Source: Sideroxydans lithotrophicus
Lineage (GTDB): Bacteria; Pseudomonadota; Gammaproteobacteria; Burkholderiales; Gallionellaceae
DNA length: 64,000 nucleotides
Direction of reading: 5' to 3'
Assembly: GCA_020723185.1 (NCBI GenBank)
Contig: DYJI01000005.1
Span: 1 to 64,000 of the forward strand
Shown here: in pieces, positions 28,781-38,817 of the stretch
How positions within the stretch are numbered: position 1 is the stretch's first letter
Layout of the letters: each line of letters opens with the position of its first letter
The notes under the pieces: model-generated
What the model was told of the DNA's origin: nothing
Database searches by the model: none
The model's input: only the letters and a program-made list of their open reading frames with translations
Made by a program: the position numbers and the translations under genes

Positions 28781-29520
28781 AAAAGACCACGACGATCTAT
28801 GAACAGGGCAGCCATCGCTGGCTGGCGGTGGCGCGCGATCCGGCCAAAAAGGATTTCCTGATCGATACCAATGAATATCTGGTGTTGAACGGCGAGCACG
28901 CGTTGCTCACCGACCCGGGCGGGATGGAGATCTTCCCGGCGGTGTTCTCTGCCATCAGTACCGAATTCGATCCGCGCAAGATCCAGTGGCTGTTCGCCTC
29001 TCACCAGGATCCGGACATCATCTCTTCTCTGTCGCTGTGGCTGGACTTCAATCCGGAGATACGCTGCTACCTGAGCTGGCTGTGGGGTTCCTTCGTGCCG
29101 CATTTCGGCGGCAACGATGAGACCTTCATCAGCATCCCGGACGAGGGGATGGAAATCCTGCTCGGCAATCTTCGACTGCAGGCCGTGCCGGCGCACTATC
29201 TGCATTCGTCCGGAAATTTCCAGTTGTACGACTGCAAGGCCAACATCCTGTTCAGTGGGGATGTGGGCGCAGCCCTGTTGCCTCCGGAGATGGACGGACT
29301 GTTCGTGCGGGACTTCGATCGCCATATCAAACATGCAGAGGGATTCCACCGGCGCTGGATGGGTTCTGCCGAAGCCAAGCTGGACTGGTGCGAGCGCGCC
29401 AGCCGGATGCGGATCGACCTGCTGTGTCCGCAACACGGTGCGATCTATCAGGGCAAGGATGTGCAGCGTTTCATCGACTGGTTCGCAGAGCTGCCGGTGG
29501 GCAGCGGTGTCGGTAGCTAG
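28777..29520 (+). CDS. ODP-like di-iron metallo-beta-lactamase-fold protein (oxygen sensor candidate)
   Basis: This 247-residue MBL-fold protein is related to the N-terminal domain of flavodiiron proteins but lacks flavodoxin. Candidate ligands are His76, Asp78 and Asp80 (ASHQDPD), His143 (LHSSGN), Asp162 (FSGDVG) and His220 (CPQHGAIY). Compared with the flavodiiron HxExDH motif, Glu is replaced by Asp and the last His by Ile (Ile81). That pattern fits the oxygen-binding di-iron protein (ODP) described in Treponema denticola as an oxygen/iron-responsive chemotaxis input. Its place inside a che operon, coupled to an MCP-tip-like gene, supports this. The start is the ATG at 28777, not the ORF-track start. 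Confidence 0.8.
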   Translation: MKKTTTIYEQGSHRWLAVARDPAKKDFLIDTNEYLVLNGEHALLTDPGGMEIFPAVFSAISTEFDPRKIQWLFASHQDPDIISSLSLWLDFNPEIRCYLSWLWGSFVPHFGGNDETFISIPDEGMEILLGNLRLQAVPAHYLHSSGNFQLYDCKANILFSGDVGAALLPPEMDGLFVRDFDRHIKHAEGFHRRWMGSAEAKLDWCERASRMRIDLLCPQHGAIYQGKDVQRFIDWFAELPVGSGVGS

Positions 29521-29534
29521 TGACGGGCGGTGGT

Positions 29535-29858
29535 ATGGAGATACGGGCTTACTGGCGCGCCGTCATCAGGCTGGGCAACGGCGGGGCCGTGCTGCAGGCG
29601 CGGACACAGCATGTGGGCAGGCACAAGGCGGTGCTCAGTGTCGGGCGCAATCTGCCGGCAGGTGGCCAGTGCGAACTGGCGTTGATGCCGCCCAGGGCGG
29701 AGCCGGAGGGTGAATCCCTGCAGGTGCGCGGGCGCGCCGAGATCGTGACCAGTGTGCTGGCTTCCGAACAATTCAAGATCACCGTGCGCTGGCTGGACAT
29801 GGATGAGAACAGCAAGCGGTTGCTGGAAGAGAAGCTCCAGGCTGCGAGCGGAAAGTGA
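29535..29858 (+). CDS. Small PilZ-like beta-barrel protein, uncertain
   Basis: This 107-residue protein (ATG at 29535; a GTG at 29520 gives 112) lies between the ODP-like gene and cheR. The layout, VLSVGRNLPAGGQCELAL then VRGRAEIVTS and FKITVRWLDMDENSKRLLEE, is like a PilZ-type beta barrel with a C-terminal helix. The c-di-GMP-binding RxxxR and D/NxSxxG motifs are not seen, so if it is PilZ-related it is of the non-binding kind. Its stop overlaps the alternative cheR GTG. A role in the chemosensory pathway is inferred from position only. Confidence 0.45.
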   Translation: MEIRAYWRAVIRLGNGGAVLQARTQHVGRHKAVLSVGRNLPAGGQCELALMPPRAEPEGESLQVRGRAEIVTSVLASEQFKITVRWLDMDENSKRLLEEKLQAASGK

Positions 29859-29869
29859 GAACAGGCGAC

Positions 29870-30691
29870 ATGCATCCCCCAGTGTTGAGCGACAAAGAAT
29901 TCCGCCAGTTCCAGGAAATGATCTACGACATCGCGGGCATCAGCCTGTCGGATGCCAAGAAGCCGCTGGTGAGCGGGCGGCTGGCCAAGCGTGTGAGGGA
30001 ACACGGCGTCACCAGCTACGGGGAGTATTTCAGCATCCTGATGCTCAAGGATCAGCGCGCCGAACTGCAGGTCGCCATCGACCTGCTGACCACCAACGAG
30101 ACCTATTTCTTCCGCGAACCCAAGCATTTCGACCTTTTGCGCCAGCAGGCACCGTTGCTGCAGCGTGCCGGCAAGCCGTTCCGCGTGTGGAGCGCGGCAA
30201 GTTCTTCCGGAGAGGAAGCGTACACCATCGCCATGGTGCTGGCCGACGTGCTGGGCGACAGTGCGTGGGAGGTGGTCGGCTCCGATATCAGCACGCGCGT
30301 GCTGGAGACGGCGCGCAAGGGGCATTACCCGATGAAGCGCATCGAGGGGATACCGAAGCACTATCTGAGCAAGTTCTGCCTGAAAGGGGTGGGGCCGCAG
30401 GACGGCACCTTTTTGATCGACCGCAGCTTGCGCAGCCGCGTGTCTTTCCAGCAGGCCAACCTGAACGAGAGCCTGCCGAAGCTGGGCGAGTTCGATGTGA
30501 TCTTCCTGCGCAACGTGATGATCTATTTCGACATGGAGACCAAGCGCCAGGTGGTGGCGCGCATGCTGCCGCTGTTGCGACCGGGCGGATATTTCATCGT
30601 CAGCCATTCCGAGAGCCTGAACGGCATATCGGATGCGCTCAAGGTCGTCACCCCTTCCGTCTATCGCAAACCCGATGCACGCGAAACCTGA
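29870..30691 (+). CDS. cheR: Chemotaxis protein methyltransferase CheR
   Basis: CheR methylates MCP glutamates using SAM, setting adaptation. The product (273 residues from ATG 29870; 278 from GTG 29855) has the helical N-terminal domain (FRQFQEMIYDIAGISLSDAK), the TTNETYFFREPKHFD block, the SAM-binding WSAASSSGEEAYTIAM and the FLRNVMIYFD motif. It works against CheB, encoded two genes on. cheD starts inside its last 17 bases, so the cheR-cheD-cheB end of the operon is tightly coupled. Confidence 0.96.
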   Translation: MHPPVLSDKEFRQFQEMIYDIAGISLSDAKKPLVSGRLAKRVREHGVTSYGEYFSILMLKDQRAELQVAIDLLTTNETYFFREPKHFDLLRQQAPLLQRAGKPFRVWSAASSSGEEAYTIAMVLADVLGDSAWEVVGSDISTRVLETARKGHYPMKRIEGIPKHYLSKFCLKGVGPQDGTFLIDRSLRSRVSFQQANLNESLPKLGEFDVIFLRNVMIYFDMETKRQVVARMLPLLRPGGYFIVSHSESLNGISDALKVVTPSVYRKPDARET

Positions 30692-31247
30692 GCATGTCAT
30701 CGAGATCTTCCTGCAGCCGGGTGATTTCTACTTCGGCGACAAGGACACGCGCATCCGTACCGTACTCGGTTCCTGTGTCTCCATCATCGCCTGGCATCCG
30801 CAGAAATTGATCGGCGGCATGTGCCATTACATGCTGCCCACGCGCGGCAAGAAATACGACGGCGAGCCGGATGGGAAGTATGCCGACGAGGCGATGGAGC
30901 TGTTCATGCGGGAGTTGCAGGCAACCGGGACCAAGCCCTCCGAGTATCAGGTGAAACTGTTCGGTGCCGGCAATATGTTCCCGCATGCCGGTCATCACGG
31001 CTGCACGCGCTGCACGCCGGAAGTCGCCTATTCCAAGCCTGACGGGGCATGCCCCAGAGTGCATTGCCGCAACCGTCAGGTCGCCTATCACTTGGTCCAG
31101 CAACACGGTTTCGCGATCCATGCCGAGCATCTGGGCGGACAAGGTCACCGCCAGTTGCTGTTCGATGTCTGGAGCGGCTACGCCTGGATGAAGCATGTAC
31201 CGGCCTCGGCACCGCTGTTCCCGATCAAGGAGATAACAAGAAGATGA
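30675..31247 (+). CDS. cheD: Chemoreceptor glutamine deamidase CheD
   Basis: CheD deamidates MCP glutamines to glutamates and tunes receptor conformation. The 190-residue protein carries the catalytic Cys in [11 protein letters not shown] and the His of GGMCHYMLP. The start is the ATG at 30675, overlapping cheR by 17 bases; the ORF-track start is upstream inside cheR. There is a Cys/His-rich patch in the middle ([10 protein letters not shown]) that is not usual for CheD and might bind a metal; this is only noted. It overlaps cheB by four bases. Confidence 0.93.
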   Translation: MHAKPEHVIEIFLQPGDFYFGDKDTRIRTVLGSCVSIIAWHPQKLIGGMCHYMLPTRGKKYDGEPDGKYADEAMELFMRELQATGTKPSEYQVKLFGAGNMFPHAGHHGCTRCTPEVAYSKPDGACPRVHCRNRQVAYHLVQQHGFAIHAEHLGGQGHRQLLFDVWSGYAWMKHVPASAPLFPIKEITRR

Positions 31248-32320
31248 GCAAGATACGCGTGTTGATCGTGGATGATTCCGCTGTGGTGCGGCAGGTGCTG
31301 ACCGCCAAGCTGTCGGCCGATCCGGCAATCGAGGTCATCGGTGCGGCATCGGATCCGGTGTTCGCGCTGGACAGGATGAACAAGGACTGGCCGGATGTGC
31401 TGGTGCTGGACGTCGAGATGCCGCGCATGGACGGCATCACCTTTCTGAAGAAGATCATGGCCGAGCATCCGACGCCGGTGGTGATCTGCTCCACGCTGAC
31501 CGAGAAAGGGGCAGAGACCACGATGCAGGCGCTGTCGGCCGGGGCGGTGAGCATCGTGACCAAGCCCAAGGTCGGGCTCAAGCATTTTCTTGAAGACAGC
31601 TCGGACAATCTGGTGGCCACCGTCAAGGCTGCGGCGCGCGCCAATCTGCGCCAGCCCAGCGTGAACAGTTGCCCGTTGCCGGTCGCCCCCAAGCTGACAG
31701 CGGATGTCGTCTTGTCCGCCGGCGCGGGCCATGCGATGGCGCAGACCACCGAGGCGGTGGTGGCCATCGGTACCTCCACCGGCGGAACGCAGGCGCTGGA
31801 AGCCGTGCTCACCAAGCTGCCGCGCGTGAGTCCCGGCATCGTCATCGTGCAGCACATGCCGGAGAAGTTCACCGAGGCGTTCGCCAACCGTTTGAACAGC
31901 ATCTGCCAGATCGAGGTGCGCGAGGCGAAGAGCGGCGACCGCGTGGTGCCGGGACTGGCGCTGATCGCGCCCGGCGGCAAGCACATGCTGCTCAAGCGCA
32001 GCGGCGCGCAATACCACGTGGACGTGGTGGACGGGCCGCTGGTGAACCGCCACCGGCCTTCGGTCGACGTGCTGTTCCGCTCCGCCGCCAAATGCGCCGG
32101 TGCCAATGCGCTGGGCGTCATCATGACCGGCATGGGCGACGACGGCGCGCGCGGCCTGAAAGAGATGCGCGAGGCGGGTGCCAGGACCATCGCGCAGGAC
32201 GAGGCCACCTGCGTGGTGTATGGCATGCCCAAGGAGGCGGTCAAGCTGGATGCGGCGGACCGCATCATGCCTTTGGGGGAGATCCCCCATGCCATAATGG
32301 CCGTGGCATCGGGCAGATAG
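31244..32320 (+). CDS. cheB: Chemotaxis protein-glutamate methylesterase CheB
   Basis: This 358-residue CheB has an N-terminal receiver (VDDSAVVRQ; phosphoacceptor Asp56 in [11 protein letters not shown]) and a C-terminal methylesterase with catalytic Ser in [10 protein letters not shown], His in VQHMPEKFT and Asp in GMGDDGARG. It removes methyl groups from MCPs when phosphorylated by CheA. It is the last gene of the operon; a terminator-like hairpin follows 60 bases later. Confidence 0.97.
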   Translation: MSKIRVLIVDDSAVVRQVLTAKLSADPAIEVIGAASDPVFALDRMNKDWPDVLVLDVEMPRMDGITFLKKIMAEHPTPVVICSTLTEKGAETTMQALSAGAVSIVTKPKVGLKHFLEDSSDNLVATVKAAARANLRQPSVNSCPLPVAPKLTADVVLSAGAGHAMAQTTEAVVAIGTSTGGTQALEAVLTKLPRVSPGIVIVQHMPEKFTEAFANRLNSICQIEVREAKSGDRVVPGLALIAPGGKHMLLKRSGAQYHVDVVDGPLVNRHRPSVDVLFRSAAKCAGANALGVIMTGMGDDGARGLKEMREAGARTIAQDEATCVVYGMPKEAVKLDAADRIMPLGEIPHAIMAVASGR

Positions 32321-32379
32321 CTTGCCGCGAGGCGGCCGTTCAATGCCTTTTGTTTCGATGCAGATTTTTCCTTTCGCAA

Positions 32380-32412
32380 GCCGCCGTTTTCCAGTACAGT
32401 GGCGGCGTTTTA
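32380..32412 (+). terminator. Candidate Rho-independent terminator after cheB
   Basis: GCCGCC (32380-32385) and GGCGGC (32401-32406) form a 6-bp stem with a 15-base loop, followed by GTTTTAA. It ends the chemotaxis operon before hfq. The loop is long and the T-run short, so strength is uncertain. Confidence 0.45.
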
Positions 32413-32434
32413 ACCACACTACGAGCCGACTATC

Positions 32435-32665
32435 ATGAGTGCTAAAGGGCAACAATTACAAGACCCGTTTCTGAACGCTTTGCGCAAGGAACATGTGCAG
32501 GTCGCCATCTATCTGGTCAACGGCATCAAGCTGCAGGGGCAGATCGATTCGTTCGACCAGTACGTGGTGCTGCTGAAGAACACTGTCACCCAGATGGTCT
32601 ACAAGCACGCCATCTCGACCATCGTCCCGGCTCGCGCCATCTCCATCCCCTACGACGAGCAGTGA
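32435..32665 (+). CDS. hfq: RNA chaperone Hfq
   Basis: The Sm-like hexameric chaperone pairs small RNAs with mRNAs. The 76-residue product has Sm1 ([39 protein letters not shown]) and Sm2 ([12 protein letters not shown]) and a very short tail after the core. It shares one base with hflX (TGATG). Normally der precedes hfq in this lineage; here the che island separates them. Confidence 0.98.
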   Translation: MSAKGQQLQDPFLNALRKEHVQVAIYLVNGIKLQGQIDSFDQYVVLLKNTVTQMVYKHAISTIVPARAISIPYDEQ

Positions 32666-33807
32666 TGTCCGAATCAACGACTGCACCCAATACGGCGGTA
32701 TTGGTCAGTCTTGATTTTGGCGCGCCGGACTACGCAGAGAGTCTGGAAGAACTCCGTTTGCTCGCGGAAAGTGCGGGCGTGACGGTGCTCGCCCTCATCG
32801 AAGGCAAGCGGCAGCGTCCCGATCCGGCCACTTTCGCCGGCAGCGGCAAGGTGGACGAGATCGCCGCCCGTGTCGAGGAGCTGGAAGCGCCGCTGGTGAT
32901 CTTCAATCACGACCTGTCCCCCGCGCAGATGCGCAACCTGTCGGCCAAGCTGCAGGCGCGGGTGATCGACCGCACCATGCTGATCCTGGATATCTTCGCC
33001 CTGCGCGCGCAAAGCCACGAGGGCAAGGTGCAGGTGGAGCTGGCGCAGCTCAAGTACCTGTCCACCCGTCTGGCCGGCATGAACATGGACATGGGACAGC
33101 AGAAGCATGCCGTCGGCGCGCGCGGTCCCGGCGAGACGCAGCTTGAGCTGGACCGGCGCAAGCTGGACAAGCGCGTGTACCTGCTCAACGACCGCCTGAA
33201 ACAGCTCAAGCGCCACCGGCAATTACAGCGCCGTGCGCGCAATCGGTCCGATGTGATGTCGGTGTCCATCGTGGGCTATACCAATGCCGGCAAATCCACT
33301 CTGTTCAACCGTATGACCAATGCCGGTACCTACGTCGCCAACCAGTTGTTCGCGACGCTGGACACCACCTCGCGCAAGCTGTTCCTGCAGGGTGACAGCC
33401 CTCGCCAAGTCGTGCTTTCGGATACGGTCGGGTTCATCCGGCATCTGCCGCACGGGCTGGTGGCGGCTTTCCGCAGCACGCTGGAGGAGACCGCGCAGGC
33501 CGATCTGCTGCTGCATGTGGTCGATGTGAACAGCCCGGAACGCAACGACCAGGTGGCCGAGGTGAACAAGGTCCTGAAGGAGGTCGGGGCGCAGGATATC
33601 CCGCAGATCGTGATCTATAACAAGATCGATCTGCAGGGCTTGGCACCGGACGTCAGGCACGACGAGTATGGTAATATCGCGGCGATCCATTTGAGTGCAA
33701 AGACTGGTGCAGGCGTGGAGGCGCTACGCGATGCCCTGGCCGAAGTACGTGATACGCCGCCCCGGCAAGCGGTTGCCGAAGAATGGCATCCGTTGAACGA
33801 TCATTGA
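32665..33807 (+). CDS. hflX: Ribosome-splitting GTPase HflX
   Basis: HflX splits stalled 70S ribosomes under stress. The 380-residue protein starts at the ATG at 32665 (the ORF-track GTG is one codon earlier). It shows the N-terminal HflX domain ending GPGETQLELDRR, then a G domain with GYTNAGKSTLFN, DTVGFIRHLP and YNKID. The hfq-hflX-hflK-hflC order is conserved. Confidence 0.96.
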   Translation: MSESTTAPNTAVLVSLDFGAPDYAESLEELRLLAESAGVTVLALIEGKRQRPDPATFAGSGKVDEIAARVEELEAPLVIFNHDLSPAQMRNLSAKLQARVIDRTMLILDIFALRAQSHEGKVQVELAQLKYLSTRLAGMNMDMGQQKHAVGARGPGETQLELDRRKLDKRVYLLNDRLKQLKRHRQLQRRARNRSDVMSVSIVGYTNAGKSTLFNRMTNAGTYVANQLFATLDTTSRKLFLQGDSPRQVVLSDTVGFIRHLPHGLVAAFRSTLEETAQADLLLHVVDVNSPERNDQVAEVNKVLKEVGAQDIPQIVIYNKIDLQGLAPDVRHDEYGNIAAIHLSAKTGAGVEALRDALAEVRDTPPRQAVAEEWHPLNDH

Positions 33808-33826
33808 TTTGAAAGTGTGAGGAATC

Positions 33827-35002
33827 ATGGGATTGAATGACCCGCAGTGGGGAAAGAACAACAGTGGCGGTCCGCCGGACCTGGAAGAGGTGGTGCGCAA
33901 CCTGAACCGCAAGATCGAATCCATCTTCGGTGGTCGCGGTAACACCGCCCCCAAATCCGGCGGTGGTGGCAATGCCGGTGGCGGTATGGGCATAGGCCTG
34001 ATCGCGCTGATCGTGGTCTTGATCTGGCTCGCCAGTGGTTTCTACATCGTGGACGAAGGTCAGCGCGGTGTGGTGCTGCGCTTCGGCAAACAGGTCGAGA
34101 CGACCGAGGCCGGTCCGCGCTGGCACCTGCCTTACCCGGTCGAGACGGTCGAGATCGTCCATCTGAGCCAGGTGCGCACGATCGAGGTGGGCTATCGCGA
34201 CAACGTGAAGAACAAGGTGCTGCGAGAGTCGCTGATGCTGACCGACGACGAGAACATCATCGACATCCAGTTCGCAGTGCAGTACTTCCTGAAAGATCCG
34301 GGTGCCTATCTGTTCAACAACCGCAATCCGGACGAGAACGTGCGCCAGTCGGCGGAGACCGCGATCCGCGAGGTGGTCGGTCGCAGCCGGATGGATTTCG
34401 TGCTGTATGAAGGCCGAGAAGAGGTCGCGGGGGAGACCACGCGCCTGATGCAGTCCATCCTGGACCGATACAATTCCGGCATCGTCATCAGCAAGCTGAC
34501 CATGCAGAACGCACAGCCGCCGGAGCAGGTGCAGGCCGCGTTCGACGATGCGGTGAAGGCGGGTCAGGACCGCGAACGCCAGAAGAACGAAGGCCAGGCA
34601 TATGCCAACGACGTTGTGCCGAAGGCGAAAGGTGCGGCAGCGCGACTGATGGAAGAGGCGGCAGGTTACAAGCAGAGCGTGATCGCCAATGCCGAGGGCG
34701 ATGCCAGCCGTTTCAAACAGATCCTGGCGGAATACGAGAAGGCTCCCAAGGTCACACGCGAGCGCATGTACATCGACATGATGCAGCAGATCATGACCAG
34801 CAGCAGCAAGGTGATGATCGACCAGAAGAACGGCAACGGCAGCCTGCTCTATCTGCCGCTGGATAAATTGATGCAGCAAACGGGCGCGATTCCCGCCCCG
34901 CAAGCAACCGGCAAAACCGCCGAGCAGGAGGCCCCGGTCTCGGAGTACATGCCGCAACGCGCGCGTGAATTGTTGATCGGCCGCGAACGGGAGGCACGCT
35001 AA
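33827..35002 (+). CDS. hflK: FtsH protease modulator HflK
   Basis: This SPFH-domain membrane protein forms a large complex with HflC around the FtsH protease. The 391-residue product has a Gly/Asn-rich cytoplasmic N-terminus, one membrane helix (IGLIALIVVLIWLASGFYIV), the SPFH region (GQRGVVLRFGKQVE; DDENIIDIQFAVQY) and a coiled-coil C-terminal half. RBS GAGGAAT precedes the ATG. It abuts hflC directly. Confidence 0.96.
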   Translation: MGLNDPQWGKNNSGGPPDLEEVVRNLNRKIESIFGGRGNTAPKSGGGGNAGGGMGIGLIALIVVLIWLASGFYIVDEGQRGVVLRFGKQVETTEAGPRWHLPYPVETVEIVHLSQVRTIEVGYRDNVKNKVLRESLMLTDDENIIDIQFAVQYFLKDPGAYLFNNRNPDENVRQSAETAIREVVGRSRMDFVLYEGREEVAGETTRLMQSILDRYNSGIVISKLTMQNAQPPEQVQAAFDDAVKAGQDRERQKNEGQAYANDVVPKAKGAAARLMEEAAGYKQSVIANAEGDASRFKQILAEYEKAPKVTRERMYIDMMQQIMTSSSKVMIDQKNGNGSLLYLPLDKLMQQTGAIPAPQATGKTAEQEAPVSEYMPQRARELLIGREREAR

Positions 35003-35881
35003 ATGAGTATGAAGATCAGAAATATGTTGGTGGGGACGATCATCGCCCTGATCCTGCTGAGCATGAGCACCTTCGTGGTGGATCAGCGTCAGGCTGCCAT
35101 CGTGTTCCAGTTGGGCGAAGTGATGCGGCTGGAGACGACGCCGGGGCTCAAGTTCAAGGTGCCGTTGCTGCAGAACGTGCGCTATTTCGACTCGCGCATC
35201 CTGACACTGGATTCTGCGGAACCGGAACGTTTCATCACGGCCGAGAAAAAGAACGTGCTGGTCGATTCCTACGTCAAATGGCGCATCTTCGATATCAAGC
35301 AGTACTACATCAGTGTGAGCGGCGATGAGGCGATTGCGCAGACCCGGTTGATGCAGACGGTCAATTCGGCCCTGCGTGAGGAGTTCGGCAAACTGACCAT
35401 CCATGACGTGGTGTCCGGCAAGCGCGATGAATTGATGCGCGTGGTGCAGGAGAAGACCGACGGCGATGCGCGCAAGATCGGTGTGGAAGTACTGGATGTG
35501 CGCCTGAAGCGCGTCGACTTCCCGGTCGAGATCAGTGGCTCCGTGTTCAGCCGTATGGAGGCGGAGCGCAAGCGCGTCGCCAACGAGCTGCGCGCGACCG
35601 GTAACGCCGAGAGCGAAAAGATCCGCGCCGATGCCGACAAGCAACGCCAGGTGATCCTGGCCAATGCCTACCGCGACGCGCAGAAGATCAAGGGTGAGGG
35701 CGATGCGAAAGCCACCGCCCTGTACGCTGCCGCCTTCGGCCGCAATTCTGAATTCTTCTCCTTCTATCGCAGCCTGGAAGCCTACAAGCAGACTTTCAAG
35801 GACAAGAACGATGTGATGGTGATCGATCCGAGTTCCGCTTTCTTCAAGTATCTGAAGAATTCCGGCAAGTCTGCACAGTAG
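35003..35881 (+). CDS. hflC: FtsH protease modulator HflC
   Basis: This is the partner of HflK in the FtsH-regulating SPFH complex. The 292-residue protein has an N-terminal membrane helix (MLVGTIIALILLSMSTFVV), the SPFH domain (RQAAIVFQLGEV) and a coiled-coil region (RKRVANELRATGNAESEKIRADADKQ cut short here as RKRVANELRATGNAES). Either the ATG at 35003 or that at 35009 may start it. It follows the hflK stop without a gap. Confidence 0.95.
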   Translation: MSMKIRNMLVGTIIALILLSMSTFVVDQRQAAIVFQLGEVMRLETTPGLKFKVPLLQNVRYFDSRILTLDSAEPERFITAEKKNVLVDSYVKWRIFDIKQYYISVSGDEAIAQTRLMQTVNSALREEFGKLTIHDVVSGKRDELMRVVQEKTDGDARKIGVEVLDVRLKRVDFPVEISGSVFSRMEAERKRVANELRATGNAESEKIRADADKQRQVILANAYRDAQKIKGEGDAKATALYAAAFGRNSEFFSFYRSLEAYKQTFKDKNDVMVIDPSSAFFKYLKNSGKSAQ

Positions 35882-35887
35882 TGCGAG

Positions 35888-36073
35888 ATGCTCGATTTCT
35901 GGCTGGCGGCGCTGGGCTTGATGTTGGTGCTGGAGGGCTTGATGCCTTTCATCTTTCCCAAGCCCTGGCGCCAGACGCTGCGGAACCTGTCGCAGTGGCA
36001 TGACGGGCAGGTGAGGTTCCTCGGATTGACGCTCATGCTGAGCGGTTTGCTGCTGATCTACTGGATAAACTGA
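35888..36073 (+). CDS. DUF2065 small membrane protein
   Basis: This 61-residue protein has two hydrophobic segments (LAALGLMLVLEGLMPFIF and LGLTLMLSGLLLIYW) around a short polar loop with the PWRQTL motif. That is the DUF2065 layout, often found between hflC and hisZ or purA. Its function is unknown, though position suggests a small membrane partner of the HflKC complex. It lies 6 bases after hflC and 2 bases before hisZ. Confidence 0.85.
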   Translation: MLDFWLAALGLMLVLEGLMPFIFPKPWRQTLRNLSQWHDGQVRFLGLTLMLSGLLLIYWIN

Positions 36074-36075
36074 AA

Positions 36076-38567
<2,492 letters not shown>

Positions 38568-38594
38568 GCGGGTGCAGTCGGTGGAAAGAATGGA

Positions 38595-38624
38595 CACGCA
38601 TCGCGGGAGCGGTGCGTGTTTTTG
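38595..38624 (+). terminator. Rho-independent terminator of purA
   Basis: CACGCATCGC-GGGA-GCGGTGCGTG forms a 10-bp stem with one wobble pair and a 4-base loop, directly followed by TTTTTG. It ends the hfq-to-purA transcription unit. Confidence 0.8.
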
Positions 38625-38641
38625 TTTGAATAGTGTTCCGC

Positions 38642-38673
38642 AAAAACAAAAACGGCTCGCTTTCGCGAACCGT
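38642..38673 (-). terminator. Rho-independent terminator of tRNA-Leu
   Basis: Read on the minus strand, ACGGTTCGC-GAAA-GCGAGCCGT forms a 9-bp stem with one wobble pair and a GAAA loop, followed by TTTTTGTTTTT. It lies 12 bases after the tRNA 3' end. Confidence 0.82.
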
Positions 38674-38685
38674 CTTGTTCAATAT

Positions 38686-38770
38686 TGGTGCCCAGAAGAG
38701 GACTCGAACCTCCACACCTTGCGGCACACGGACCTGAACCGTGCGCGTCTACCAATTCCGCCATCTGGGC
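38686..38770 (-). tRNA. tRNA-Leu (anticodon CAG)
   Basis: The minus strand reads GCCCAGATGGCGGAATTGGT and folds as an 85-base class II tRNA with encoded CCA. The acceptor stem is GCCCAGA/TCTGGGC, the anticodon loop is TTCAGGT within CACGG/CCGTG, the variable arm is TGCCGCAAGGTGT, and the T-loop is GGTTCGAGTCC. The CAG anticodon reads the leucine codon CUG, the most used Leu codon in this GC-rich genome. It has its own promoter and terminator. Confidence 0.97.
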
Positions 38771-38788
38771 AATGCAACAACGGCGCGC

Positions 38789-38817
38789 ACTTTAATTGCT
38801 ATAGGACTCTCTGTCAA
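38789..38817 (-). promoter_or_regulatory. Sigma70 promoter of tRNA-Leu
   Basis: On the minus strand a perfect TTGACA (38817-38812) and TAAAGT (38794-38789) are separated by 17 bases. Transcription would start about 12 bases before the tRNA 5' end. The -35 box overlaps the first base of the divergent rnr start codon. Confidence 0.7.

Noticed and set aside
33653-36001. 782-codon minus-strand ORF opposite hflK/hflC
   Set aside because: Shadow of two well-conserved genes; low-complexity His/Leu/Gln translation.
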